DNA from: Podocnemis expansa
Lineage: Eukaryota; Chordata; Testudines; Podocnemididae
Reading direction: 5' to 3'
Length of the DNA: 64,000 bases
NCBI GenBank assembly: GCA_007922195.1
Contig: ML682005.1
Span: 35,335,762 to 35,399,761, forward strand
Shown here: positions 22,436 to 32,345 of the stretch, piece after piece
How the letters are laid out: each line of letters starts with the position of its first letter
Numbering within the stretch: the first letter of the stretch is position 1
The notes under the pieces: model-generated
Databases searched by the model: none
What the model saw: the letters and a program-made list of their open reading frames with translations, nothing else
Told to the model about the DNA's origin: nothing
Translations under genes and position numbers: made by a program

Positions 22436-23034
22436 TCAGGGCATGGTCACGGGGGATGTTTGCAGCCTCGAAATGATGGTACAAATGGACCGAAATCTGG
22501 AGTGGGGTAGGAATGCTAATGCCTTGCAGGCATCTAGGCACACCCCTATGAATTCTATGTTTTGGGATGGGTGGAGCTTTGACTTCTCTTGGTTTATATG
22601 GAGGCCCAGATAGTCGCAGAGCCTCACTACTGCTTTGACATGGAGCTCTATTTGGGAGCTTAATTTCCCGACTATTAACCAGTCATCTAAATAGGAGTAA
22701 ATTCTTATTTCCTGTCTGTGCAAGCATGCCATGACTGGCGCCATCCACTCTGTCAACACCCTGGGGGCCAGGGAGAGCCTGAAAGGGAGAGAGGTGAACT
22801 GAAAATGGTCGTTTACCACCATGAACCTTAGGAACCGCCTGTGGTGGGGCCTTATGGCTACGTGAAAGTAAGTGTCTTTCAGATCAAGGGCCATGAATCA
22901 ATCCCCAGGAGACAGAGACGGAAGGATTTGTGATAGGGAAACCATGCGGAACTTTATTCTCCTTATGTGTTTGTTTAAGGCTCTGAGATCTAGAATGGGT
23001 CGAAGGTCCCCATTGGATTTTGGGCCCAGGAAGT
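22436..23034 (-). pseudogene. DIRS reverse transcriptase, core part
   Basis: Minus-strand residues run from YFLGPKSNGDLRPILDLR (about 23030) through MALDLKDTYFHVAI (first catalytic aspartate, about 22890) and FRLSLAPRVLTEWM to the catalytic YLDDWLIVG (about 22700-22675) and IEFIGVCLD. YLDD with a following W is characteristic of DIRS and pararetrovirus-like enzymes. The N-terminal part of the domain lies on the other side of the family B LTR. The usual 'PFGLATAPR' glycine is a serine here, and a stop at 22436 ends the frame, so it is inactive. Confidence 0.9.
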
Positions 23035-23211
23035 ATTGGTGTAGGCATTCAGTGCTGGGAGCCGGTTGGGAGGGCTCCTCCTACTGGCGGAAAAGGGGAG
23101 GTAGCTGGTGTGGCACCCCTCCCGGCAGCTGAAAAAAAATGTCTCTGGCACGATCCCTCAGGTGGGTCGGGCCCGTTCCCAGTCTAAGGCCCAGCCCACA
23201 CGCGGGGTGGG

Positions 23212-23340
23212 CAAGCACAAATTCTGGAGCCCCGGCCCCCAGGTGGGGCAGGCAAGCACAAAATCTGGAGCCCCGGCCCCCAGGCAAGCACAAAGTCTGG
23301 AGCCCTGGCCCCCAGGCGGGGCGGGCAAGCACAAGTTCAG
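23212..23340. repeat. GC-rich minisatellite in the family B LTR
   Basis: Four units of 'caagcacaaattctggagccccggcccccaggtgggg' starting at 23212, 23253, 23285 and 23326; spacings 41, 32 and 41, the second unit lacking about 9 bp. Confidence 0.85.
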
Positions 23341-23677
23341 GTGGTTAGGGACAGTTGAACACTTCCTTTGCCAGGAACCGGGGGGGGGGTTGAGGAGGGA
23401 GACGCAGGCCCACCCACTCCACTGCGTCTGAGCCCAGGGCCCTAGACAGGGGCAGGGTGGCACACCACAGGGTTAGCAGGGCAGCCTCCGAAACACACTG
23501 CCCTGGGAACATGGCCCACCATCCTGCCCACCCTGGGCTACTTCCTCCAACCCTGTCCCAGCCACCCGCCCTGGGTACCTAGCTCCATAGGGGATAGCCA
23601 TCTTCAGCGTCTTCCTCATAGCAGGCCTGCGGGACCCCGGTGAACCCCTCGATATCCATGGGCGGCAGGTCTGGATA

Positions 23678-23887
23678 CTAGGCTGGCTCCTCCGCAAGGG
23701 GCAACTCCTCCAAGTCCTGGGGCCCATACGGGGCCGGTGTCTCCTCCTTGGCGGAGGGCAGCTCCTCTAAATCACAGGGCTGGTAGTGGGTCGGACCTTC
23801 CGCTTCCCCATCTTCCCAGGCGGTCCCTGAGCGGGGAGGCTGTGGTGTGGCCTGGTGGGCTCTCAAACGCCCGTCCCAGTCGGCCAC
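23678..23887 (-). CDS. Acidic repeat reading frame inside the solo LTR (hypothetical), copy 2
   Basis: This 69-residue minus-strand frame lies about 190 bp downstream of the LTR TATA box. It contains two DLEELP blocks (PCDLEELPSAKEETPAP and PQDLEELPLAEEPA); after its stop, the same DNA strand continues with a DLPPMDIEGF-like block. The order matches the frame at 3502-3729 in the other LTR copy, which has no stop at this point. No known domain is recognised. The shared reading frame in two diverged copies is the only sign of coding function. Confidence 0.35.
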   Translation of the reverse strand: MADWDGRLRAHQATPQPPRSGTAWEDGEAEGPTHYQPCDLEELPSAKEETPAPYGPQDLEELPLAEEPA

Positions 23888-24071
23888 CTTCGGGTTCCCC
23901 TCCCAGTCACTTGGCCCTGGAAGGCTGGGAGGGCCGTAGCACTGGGTGCCCCTAAAGGCAGGGGCTAGCTGGTGGTTTTGGCCCTGGCCTGGCCTGGCCT
24001 GGCCTGCTCCCTCTGGGCCGGCACCTGCCTCCCCCTCGGGAGCTCAGCCTCAAGTGAGCTCCCAGCCTGCG

Positions 24072-24079
24072 CTCTTATA
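24072..24079 (-). promoter_or_regulatory. LTR TATA box
   Basis: tataagag on the minus strand, just downstream of ggaaggggcgg, at the position matching the TATA box of the family copy at 3275-3282. Confidence 0.55.
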
Positions 24080-24208
24080 CCGCCCCTTCCTGGCCTGGCC
24101 ACGCCCCTCCGTTTCCAGGGCTGGGGTCTTGTAGTCCCCGGGTCTGGCCAGAAGGGGCGTTTGGGGCATTCTTCTAGCTCCAGCTCTGAGGCAGGCCACA
24201 ATGCCTGT

Positions 24209-24400
24209 CTACAATCGGGAGTAAAATCCTTTTCCCCACTCCTGCTTGGGAAACTTTTCTTTGGCTCTGAGAGAGAGGAGTTTCTGGCATTCGATCTCAA
24301 GAAGGTAGGACAGTTCCTGGTTTCCGCGGGATGAACGAGGGGGTGGTTTTCTGTCCCAAGGAATTGAAAGAAACTGAATACGATACCACTCCATGACCAT
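24209..24400 (-). pseudogene. DIRS reverse transcriptase, N-terminal piece
   Basis: The 63-residue frame contains WYRIQFLSIPW and ends in KEKFPKQEWGKGFYSR, the block that precedes YF(L)VPKK in DIRS reverse transcriptases. The family B LTR begins directly after it, and the reverse transcriptase resumes at 23034. Upstream (24537-24400) the other frame continues similarity, implying another frameshift. Confidence 0.8.
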
Positions 24401-24790
24401 CTCAAGGACCCACTGGTCAGATGTAATGTTGGCCCACTGGTGCGTAAAGAGGTGTAAGCGGTTGGGGACCAGTCAATTCGTGGGTTCATTAGCCATATGG
24501 TAACCATCAAAAGCGCTGTTTCTTCCCCAAAGAGCATTCGGAGGCCTGCCCAAGCCTACCCGATTGGAGGACATGGGACTTCTCACTCTTCCCTGAATGG
24601 GCCTTGTCCCTGTCCATGTCCCCAAGCTGGCGTTGGGAAAAGGGGAGGGACCTGAGGAATGTATTCTGCAGTTGGATTGGTTGTTTTAACTGCTCGAGTT
24701 CTTGTTGGAGGAGATGATGAGGTTTTAGAGAGCATCTGTTAGGCTGTGGGGTGTAAATTCCCAGCGACTGGAGTGTGGCCCTTGAGTCTT

Positions 24791-25625
24791 TCATGCCATG
24801 GAGCTTCGCATCCGTGGCTCGGCGAAAAGGTCAGGGCCTTTGAATGGGAGGTCCTGAATAGTAAGCTGCAGCTGTGGAGGTAGGCCCGAGCCCTGTAGCC
24901 AGGCCGAACAGCGCATTACTACTGCCGATGCCATCATACAGGCAGCTGTGTCCATGGCATCCCAGATGGCCATCAGAGTGTCTCTGGATGCCACTTCCCC
25001 TTCTTCAAGCATCATGTCAAAGTCTCTAAGACGATCCTTCAGAATAATGGCACGGAAGCCTTGCATGGCGCTCCAGAGGTTAAAGATATACCTTGTCATA
25101 AGGGACGAGTGGTTTGCTATGCGCAGCTGAAGGGCTGCAGTGGAGTAAACCTTCCTGCCAAGCAAGTCAAGTTTCCTCGCCTCCTTACTCTTAGGGGTGG
25201 AACCTGGTTGACCTTGCCTCTCTTTCTTGTTCACAGTGTCAACAACCAGTGACCCCAGAGTGGGGTGCTGGAACCAAAAGGAGAATTTGTCCTGAGGGAT
25301 GTGGTACTTGCAGTCCGCGACCCTGGATACCAGCGGGATCAAGGACGGGGTTTGCCAGCGTGCCTTGATGATGCTGTATACCCCTTTGTGGAGCGGAACA
25401 GACACTGTAGCAGGTGGAGCCCTCCAGCCAATGTCAAAGAGGTGATTCACCTCCTCTTGGATGAAACCAAGCTCCAGGTTCAGGTTGGCTGCCATACGGC
25501 GTAGCAGCTCCTGGTGGGCACGAGAGTCCTCGTTACAGTCAATTGGCCTCTTGAAGGTGTATTCATCGGGTGAAGATGAAGAATGGGCCCACGATCTACT
25601 CTGATGTGTGGAGTTGGGATCATGT
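24791..25625 (-). pseudogene. DIRS Gag-like ORF
   Basis: The minus-strand frame is open upstream of the first methionine at 25495 and can be read from about 25620 (NSTHQSRSWAHSSSSPDEY, then TFKRPIDCNEDSRAHQELL), followed by NLELGFIQEEVNHLFDIGWR and LHKGVYSIIKARWQTPSLIP. These are conserved in vertebrate DIRS ORF1 products, which package the element RNA. The frame runs about 275 residues and ends at 24791. Its 5' end is cut at the PLE junction near 25626, so the true start and the DIRS 5' terminus appear to be missing. Confidence 0.8.
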
Positions 25626-25664
25626 TCATTAAGGACCTACAGCCTATTTAAAAGATAACCCTCA

Positions 25665-26284
25665 CATGTAACCCTCAAGTCAGACCTCTACAACAGATCA
25701 TTAAGGACCTCCAGCCTATTTTAAAAGATGACTCCTCACTCTCTCTAGCCTTGGGAGACAGACCTCTCCTCACCTACAGACAACCCCCAAATCTTAAAAA
25801 GATACTCACCAGCAACTACAGACCTAACAACAGAAACATTAAAGCAGGCACATATCCCTGCAACAAACCACACTGCCAGTTCTGTCCACATATCTGCACT
25901 AAAGACACCACCATAGGGCCTAATCAAGCCAGCTAGTCCATCAAAGCGTCCTTCACCTGCTCATCCACTAATGTGACTTATGCCATCATGTGCCAGAAAT
26001 GTCCCCAAGCCTTATACACTGGACAAACAGGACAATCCTTACGCAGAAGAATAAATACACACAAAACTGACATCAGAAATCACAACACAAAAGAAACAAT
26101 TGGTGAGCACTTCCATCTTCCTAATTGCTCCACTGATGACTTGTTAACGATGGTCATCAAGAAAATCAATGGGACATTAAGACTTCAAAGAGAAACAGCC
26201 CAAATCGAACTAATATGCAAATTAAATTGTGTAAAAGCAGGGCTGAATCTTGACTATGGATTCTTTTCACATCATAGCAGGTAA
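25665..26284 (+). pseudogene. Penelope-like element protein: linker and GIY-YIG endonuclease
   Basis: One plus-strand frame, broken by a TAG at about 25934, reads QQIIKDLQPILKDDSSL, then RPLLTYRQPPNLKKIL, the cysteine cluster GTYPCNKPHCQFCPHIC, and after the stop TYAIMCQKCPQALYTGQTGQSL, the LYxGxTGxSLxxR(I/M) signature of the GIY-YIG nuclease, ending with LICKLNCVKAGLNLDYGF. PLE proteins join a telomerase-like reverse transcriptase to this nuclease, which nicks the target. The reverse transcriptase is absent by truncation. The C-terminal LDYGF block recurs in degraded form at about 44395-44450. Confidence 0.88.
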
Positions 26285-26702
26285 TTTGACTTCACTCTCC
26301 CTCTTTATGCTCTCTCCCGGAGTTTGAATCCTTACAAATGCTCTGATTTGCTGTTGCAGTATGACCTGATCCCATGTCTCACACTCCCCTGCATTTATGT
26401 TCATCCAGTTCTGTAAGTTCTCCCTCTTCAAATCATCTGACGAAGTGAGATATTCTCCCACGAAAGCCCATGTGATAAATAAATCTGTTAGTCTTTATGT
26501 GCCACAAGACTCCTTGCTTTTTTTACTTTTCTTGCTTTACTAGACTAACATAGCTGCCCCTTTGGAACTTAGCTGCATTTTAATATCCCCTTAATGTACC
26601 AGTTTGCCTCCCATCAGTCACAGGCTTTGTTAAAAATGTTTAATACCATTTGCTTATGCATTGGTCTGTGAAGAGGAAAAGTTGAGAACTACTGTTCTAC
26701 AC

Positions 26703-26930
26703 CTATTTATAGCTTGCCTTTAACCCTGCAAAGCCTATGTCAATGGGTCTTAATGTGTGAGGGAATCCTTAAGCAAATTTTCAACTGGTTGGATAGGGTG
26801 ACTTATGGTTGCCTGAAGTGCTCTCTCTCCCCCTCTGTCTCAGCCTCCCAGGGTTTCTAAATATCAGCCACCTCTGGTTTCAGAGGTGCCTCTACTCACA
26901 GCACTTTTTTGGTGTCGCTGGGTAGAATGA
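26703..26930. other. Unassigned stretch
   Basis: No gene or repeat boundary is supported between the hAT-type right end and the SINE. Confidence 0.4.
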
Positions 26931-26934
26931 TTTA

Positions 26935-27105
26935 CGATCAGGCCCTGCAAAACACTTCAGCCCACGAATAGCTCAATGGTCTTCAATAAGTCTCCTTATG
27001 CAATGACAACAATCCAAATGGGGTTCTCAGTGGCAAGGATCAAACCTGGAATCTCAACGCATAAATCTCTACTGTCTGAGCTAGAAGAGATGGCTCCATT
27101 AGCCA
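26935..27105 (-). mobile_element. tRNA-derived SINE
   Basis: On the minus strand the segment reads ctagctcagacagtagag (27084-27068), a pol III A box, followed at about 21 bp by ggtttgatcc (27047-27038), a B box. This is the tRNA-like head of a SINE; hidden-necked turtles have abundant tRNA-Lys-derived SINEs of this kind. The body runs towards about 26935 and its tail is not clear. It is not a functional tRNA: the acceptor stem is not formed. Confidence 0.65.
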
Positions 27106-29880
27106 AAGCTGTTGCAGGCTCATCAACTTCTAGCCACGGCTAGATGGAGAAAAAGTGCCACACAAAGCAGTCATGCTTTACACTTAAAACTGAGTATATA
27201 CATAAATTTTAAATGGCTTTTACACCTAAAACTAAGCATATCTCTAAATGATCAGACTGTTAAACACTGGCATTTAAAGTTCAAGTTCACAACAGGAATC
27301 AAGAAAACTCAATATGCCTGACTGAATATGCTAAGATACTTGTTATATAGCAATACTGTCAAATTTCACTTCCCTGTTTTTCAAAGAAATGTTTTTCTCA
27401 TATTCCCAACCTCCTAAAACAATGATCTCCACAAAGAAAGTCTAGTTAGTAAAATTGTAGAAATACTCAAATAATAAGAAATAAAGAAAAAAGCACTAGA
27501 TATGTGGTATTTCATTTCATGGTAAAGCTCTGTTGAATAATTCAGCATCAGATCAGAATTCTTTCTGATAATTTACTGCATGCACATGACATACCTCATC
27601 TTTACACTGCTTATACATATGCATATATTTAGCTATTACACCCAAAATGAAAGATGATTAGGAAGGCATTTTAAAGCACTATATCACCCAAGAAGCAAGG
27701 TTCCTTGCTTTATAGTTAATTGATTGGTAAATTGATTGGTTGAATTTACCAACATTTTCTGTAAGCATCCTTCCATTTAATTCCCCTCCTTCCTCCAAGT
27801 ACTACCATAGACTCTGCAATGTCAGTACAGAATTTACAAGAGAGACCTCAGATAATATTTTTTCAAAGAAAGAAATAAAGCTTTTTTCTTTTTTGCTGTT
27901 CAGGCAAATAGACCCAAGTTACACTGCAGGAAATATCACAATAATCCCACCAATGAACAAGAGTAAATCTTAAGAGGTGAGTGATTACCCTTTAATAATT
28001 GTAATTTCTCTTTCTCAATTTTTATGTTGCTCACTCAAAGCTAAGGGTCAGATTTTAACTAGTGTAAACTGACATAGCTCTGACATCAGTGTCACTATGA
28101 CAGTTTGTGCCAGCTGAAGACTGCCCCTCAAAACATTTACTGAAAATCAATTTGGTCTGTAGTCACGCATTTTAAAGAAATCAAATTAGTTTGAGGATTA
28201 TTTTTAGCAACAAGCAAATGTCACTGTTGGCACAGGTGTAACTTCTGTTTAAGAAGCCAAATTCTGTCCTTAGTTAGCACTTTACAAGTCCAGTGTCTTA
28301 TACAGGATGGGATAATTCTGACTGAGTGGAAAAGCTTGCTTAGATCTTAATGAGCATTTCAGGATAAGATGAATTATGACTTCACACTGACCAGCATTCT
28401 GAAACTCCATGAAAGACGACATACATGTAATGTAAGTACTCCATGTGCACTGGTAGGTAGGGGTATTGGAACAATTTTTGTAAATTTTCTTCAAGAACAT
28501 TATTCCCAGCTGTGACAATTTGACACGGGTAATTTCACTGGTGTATATACACTGTCTAGTACTTGACAGGCATTCTGCATATACTTTTATTTTGACATTT
28601 AGATTACCATCCAGTCACAAGGCACAGTGTTTTCCAATCTACCTCTGCTACTAACATCACCTCCTTTTCCTTTTCCTAATATCAAGTCACTTAATAAGTT
28701 TGACCAAACAGAGCTGTCTTACACAGCAGTATAAAACCTCACAGATTTGAACACTCAGAGTTAAACCCTTATACACAGTTCAAAGGCACTCAGTATACCA
28801 ACCAGGGATTCCCAAGGTTAGTGCCTTCAGCTTAAAGTGCCCTGCTACTGACCTTTTGGAGTTTAACTCCACAAAGAGAGTGAGTGGATTGTTGTTTTAG
28901 GGCCTGATACAAAGTCCGCTGAAAGAATCCCTTGGACTTCAGTGGATTTAAGAGCAAACTTTAACCACGCTCAGAGATGTAATGAAAACCATATATACAA
29001 AAGCTGCAGTTCTATCAGATGATTCACAGCAAATTTATACTGGTGAAATGTGCTGTTTGAAAGCCCTGGGATCTGAAGTCATCCCAAAACAGAGAAGAGC
29101 CATATAGCTTCCCTGTAACATACAGATAACGTGTTTCACCCCTGTTAGAACCTCCTCTAAAAGTAATATATAGTTTAACCTAAATAGTCACGAGTCTGGC
29201 TTATCACGTTAAGATCTTTGGTTCAAACCCATCTGAGTAGTGGACAAAGATTTGTAGCACAGGATAACTTTAGTGTCCATCTTAGACTTTCAGCTGTTTG
29301 AAGACTAGTGGACAAAGAATCAGACCTGATAACTTCATTGACAATCACAGCAAAAATGCCAGTCTCCTGAATGAACATTGTATATATTTTGAAGACTGTA
29401 TTTGTCACATGAAGAATGAGGCAACAACTACTAATCTGAAGTGTTAATTTCACATTCAAGTACTGGGGATGTGCTCATGGATTCCGAATCTGTGGATTGT
29501 AAATCCCCTAAGTACAACCTATTTTTTTTAAAAAGAAGTCTGCCTTTGATTGCAGAGGTAACTTTAAAAATGTGAACCAAGCATAAATCAATACAGCAAT
29601 ACTTACCCAAACTTCCAGACAGTCTGATGCAACAGTGCTGAGGTGTCACCTGTTTCATTAATGGACCTGTGAACACTATAGTTCTGCAGCCATGGACTAT
29701 GGCATTTTCTCAGCATGCTACAGAAATCAACATTTTTGATTACAGAATTCACTATTCTATTCCAACTCTGTAGGGCAACAGTAGAAGATGTTTATCACAG
29801 ACAATGTAGTGATGCACAACATAGTGATGCTCATAGCCCTTCCCATAGGGTGATCTGCCCATGAAGTGTCCTGGGCTCAC
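27106..29880. other. Unassigned stretch
   Basis: No supported gene. Short segments (ctaagggtcagattttaactagtgtaaactgac near 28040; cccttggacttcagtgg near 28930) resemble parts of an old, widespread amniote interspersed repeat but are too degraded to bound. Confidence 0.45.
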
Positions 29881-29929
29881 TGCCCAGAAATAGCAGAAAA
29901 CTGTTTACCTCCTTGACTTGACAGGTGTT

Positions 29930-30370
29930 CTGGGGCCTGTTTGTTGCTCCTTTCTGGGTGTGTGTGCATGGTGGGGTTGTTTTTTGGTTTTGTGTGTGTG
30001 CGTGCGTGCACGCATTCCTGTGTCTGGAGGAGCTGGGCTTGGCGGGTCCAAATGTGTAGAGGGAGGGCACCCCCACCCTCACTCCCATCCCACCTTTCCC
30101 TGAACTGTGCTATATTTTAGCAACAGTCCCCTATGGCTGCTTTGGACTTCACCTCAGGACCAAGAAACAGGCTGCTTTGGTAACCTATGATCAAGGTGCC
30201 TCAGAAACTTCCTCGGGGTCGTCTGCAGTCATCAGCAGTCCCTTGCTGCTGACGGGACATAAGTTCTCTACCCCTATTATTTTGCTTTTATTGCTTAGGG
30301 TTATTCATCCTGGAATTCAATAAAAATTATCCGTCTTTTCAGTGGTCTTTGACTGTGTCTGGTGAATCCA
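29930..30370 (+). mobile_element. Possible LTR fragment
   Basis: GC-rich and GT-rich sequence is followed by a CA-rich, AATAAA-containing stretch (about 30320, aataaaaattatcc) and then gtctttgactgtgtctggtgaatcc, a layout like an R-U5 region. No terminal pair or TSD could be identified, so this is only a suspicion. Confidence 0.2.
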
Positions 30371-31310
30371 CAAACAAACCTCCCCACTGGAGTTACAAAC
30401 CCAGTGCAAAGTATTTTATTTTGCCTACCTTTCCTTCCCAGACATGCCTACAGTTTCTTTTGCTCTTCAGTGGTCCTCAAGGAGGTATTTATTATACTCC
30501 CTGCACTGTTCCCACTCAGCAGAGTACTCAGAGCATTACCTTGCTTCCCTTTACTATGGATCCATCATGGCAGTTTCAGACCAAAACACGCACCAGAAAG
30601 CTGGCCCAGTACTATAATACTTTAAAGAAGTTGTTGCAATAATGCACAAAGATTTCTTGAAGATGCAACTGGCCAATGAAAAGGATGGAGACCTGTGCTA
30701 TTTGGAGATCAAACATCCAATGAATTCTTGAAACTGTAGTTATGTGTTTACAAACAACAGAAGAGTTATTGAATAACAATACTGTAACCTGGCCCTCCAA
30801 GCACCACACTTAGTGTCACAATGGCTTGCAAAACCTGCCAAGTCTTGCAAAAACTGGGGAAATGTTAGTTGTACCTTGTCTAGACTATTGTCAGCGTGAC
30901 GTTGGTGTATGCTGCTGCCAGTCAAAACCAATCCCCTATTCAATGACACCGTCAGCCGACCAGTTCATGGCATGTCTGTAGATGTTTGGGAATAGCTGTT
31001 TAGAAGAGTTCTGAAAATACAGTTTTTTCTCAGTACATTTGGCTGGAACTATAGATGTCTGCTGTCTAACTTGGTTGGGAAGGATCCAGTCATGAACTCT
31101 TGCTGTCCACTCACAATATGCTACCAGAGAATGAAATTCTTGGCTTTCCAGCAATCAGTTCTTGAAAATGGGTTGTATTGGTATTTCCATTGTAGGTGGC
31201 CAAGCTATCTAAGAAAAAAACACAGCAGCCATGTGGGTTGAATGCAGTGTCAACCATCACTTCACCAGAAAGCTTCAGAGAGCAGCAGCAAAACTGAAAG
31301 TTACTTAGGA
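30371..31310. other. Unassigned stretch with degraded minus-strand reading frames
   Basis: Overlapping minus-strand frames (31154-30936 and 30949-30740) could be read as one decayed protein-like sequence, but no motif is recognised and stops are frequent. No gene is claimed. Confidence 0.3.
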
Positions 31311-31316
31311 CTGGTC

Positions 31317-31450
31317 TACACTTAAAAATTTGACCGATCTAGCTACATCGGTCTTGGCTGTGAAAAATGTCATGCCTTGATCATCATAGGTCAACCTAAT
31401 TCCCAGTGTTGAAACAGTTAATTTGATGGAACCTGCAGCGCAGACATAAC
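31317..31450. mobile_element. Small DNA element of the 'gtctacact' group
   Basis: The left end ggactggtctacacttaaaa resembles the ends at 12642 and 38110, and the right side gcgcagacataac is a weak inverted counterpart. The interior has a gacctat/tagctacatcggtc motif common to this group. Boundaries and TSD are uncertain. Confidence 0.35.
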
Positions 31451-31687
31451 TTTATTGATGTTTTCAACTTTTTTAGCAGTATCAAGGCTAGGTCCACCAC
31501 TGTATGTCTATTCACTTGTTTATATGAAAAAAAATGTCCTTAATATCAGCAGTTCCTTCTCCATCTGGGAGTTCCTGAGCTTTCTCATGGTAATGCTTTA
31601 AATCACTCAACAGCAACTTCTCTCTGGGGTGAAACAGGACATTACTTTTCAACAATAGCACATTACTTTTCAATAAGTGGGGTTACT

Positions 31688-32345
31688 GTTGGGGGGGGTC
31701 ACAAACAGGTATCAGGGATCACATCCATCCTACCCTTCTCATATTGCCAAATGTGATGTGGACTGGAAGGAGTCCATGGCAGTCCTGGCATGGACCTGGG
31801 GGCTTCAAATGTGAAAAAGATTGAGACACACTGCCATACTACAAATATATTCTTTTTGCCCACAGTAGCATTTGCCAGTGCTGACCTTACTACATTCATA
31901 GACTGTGATGAAGTAAGAAAACCTCTTGGGTTACTGTGGTTCTTCTTTTCTGTTCCTGTTCTCTGGTGATGGTATTCTGGTGATGGGACATAGGGGTGTG
32001 ATAACTACAGGTACCACTAGGGGTGAAGAGGCTTTAGTTCGACCTTACCTGGACCCCCTGGGGGTGACAGGTTGTGGCCAGTTTAGACCAGGGGCAGGGC
32101 AGCTGGAGAGAGAGGAGAACAAAGGGGAGAGAGGGGAAGAAGGAAGATGGAGGTCGGAGGGGCAGGACCTCTGGGGCTTGTCCTGGGGGTTTACTATCTG
32201 CCCTCCTGGTTGATCTGAGAGCCAACTGTCCTAGCTGCTGTGAAAAGTGGATTGCTAATAAACCCTCTGACTGTTACACTGGCTTAGTGTGACTGCTGAT
32301 TGGGACGGCTGGGACCCTTGTGGAGGGAGGAACCCCCCCCCCCCA
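31688..32345 (+). mobile_element. Possible LTR with polyadenylation signal
   Basis: A purine-rich GC segment (32090-32170) leads to gctaataaaccctctgactgttac (AATAAA at 32259-32264), then tgattgggacggctgggacccttgtgg, which looks like the junction of an LTR with a leader. The left end might be tgttggggggggtcac at 31688. No TSD is established. Confidence 0.3.

Larger units (their letters stand above)
23035..24218 (-). mobile_element. Solo LTR (family B, copy 2) inside the DIRS reverse transcriptase
   Basis: The LTR spans 23040-24213 and is flanked by attgg (23035-23039) and atcgg (24214-24218), a 5-bp TSD with one mismatch. Its ends TGTAGGCATT and AATGCCTGTCTACA are short inverted repeats with TG...CA termini. 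It interrupts the reverse transcriptase between GKGFYSR and YFLGPK, which are adjacent in intact DIRS elements. The minus strand carries a TATA box (24072-24079), GC-rich leader, the DLEELP frame and a minisatellite. It is the same family as the LTR at 3150-4224, in 1174 versus 1075 bp. The 5-bp TSD fits Ty3/gypsy, but other LTR groups are possible. Confidence 0.85.
18510..25626 (-). mobile_element. DIRS-type tyrosine-recombinase retrotransposon carrying two solo LTRs
   Basis: Read on the minus strand: a Gag-like ORF (25620-24791), reverse transcriptase (24400-22436, interrupted by an LTR), RNase H (about 22411-21850), a connecting region, and tyrosine recombinase (about 21400-18861, interrupted by another LTR), ending in an inverted-repeat terminus (18510-18814). 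This is the DIRS order. DIRS elements integrate by recombinase, not integrase, and usually leave no TSD; none is seen at the PLE junctions near 18510 and 25626. Stops and frameshifts show this copy is inactive. Subtracting the two LTRs leaves about 4.4 kb. Confidence 0.9.
18411..26570 (+). mobile_element. Penelope-like element (PLE), split by a DIRS insertion
   Basis: The PLE has a short inverted 3' tail at its left (18411-18509: gcaaggaatcttgtggcacttg ... catgagctttcatgggag) and its body plus full tail at the right (25627-26570). Its TSD is agcttcattttaa (18398-18410) against agctgcattttaa (26571-26583), 13 bp with one mismatch. Without the DIRS insertion the PLE would be about 1.04 kb. The right part holds the linker and GIY-YIG endonuclease end of the PLE protein and a tail found at five other loci in the window. 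Near its 5' edge the segment cattaaggacct(a/c)cagcc is duplicated at 25627 and 25701 (74-bp period). Confidence 0.85.
18086..26694. mobile_element. Short hAT-type element, split by an 8-kb nested insertion
   Basis: The left piece (18086-18410) begins CAGTGTTTCTCAACCTGTGGTCC and the right piece (about 26571-26694) ends GTTGAGAACTACTG, its inverted relative; subterminal ggtccgcaagg and ttggtctgtgaag also mirror. The flanks taccacat (18078-18085) and ttctacac (26695-26702) match at 5 of 8 positions, an eroded 8-bp TSD. Once the PLE and everything inside it are removed, about 436 bp of element remain. It is the outermost and oldest layer of the nest. Confidence 0.6.

Noticed and set aside
29195..29245. 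Possible tRNA gene or SINE head (ggttcaaaccc)
   Set aside because: A B-box-like string exists but no A box or cloverleaf can be formed around it.
30740..31154. Possible decayed transposase on the minus strand
   Set aside because: The residues looked protein-like, but no catalytic motif or family could be named and stops are frequent.
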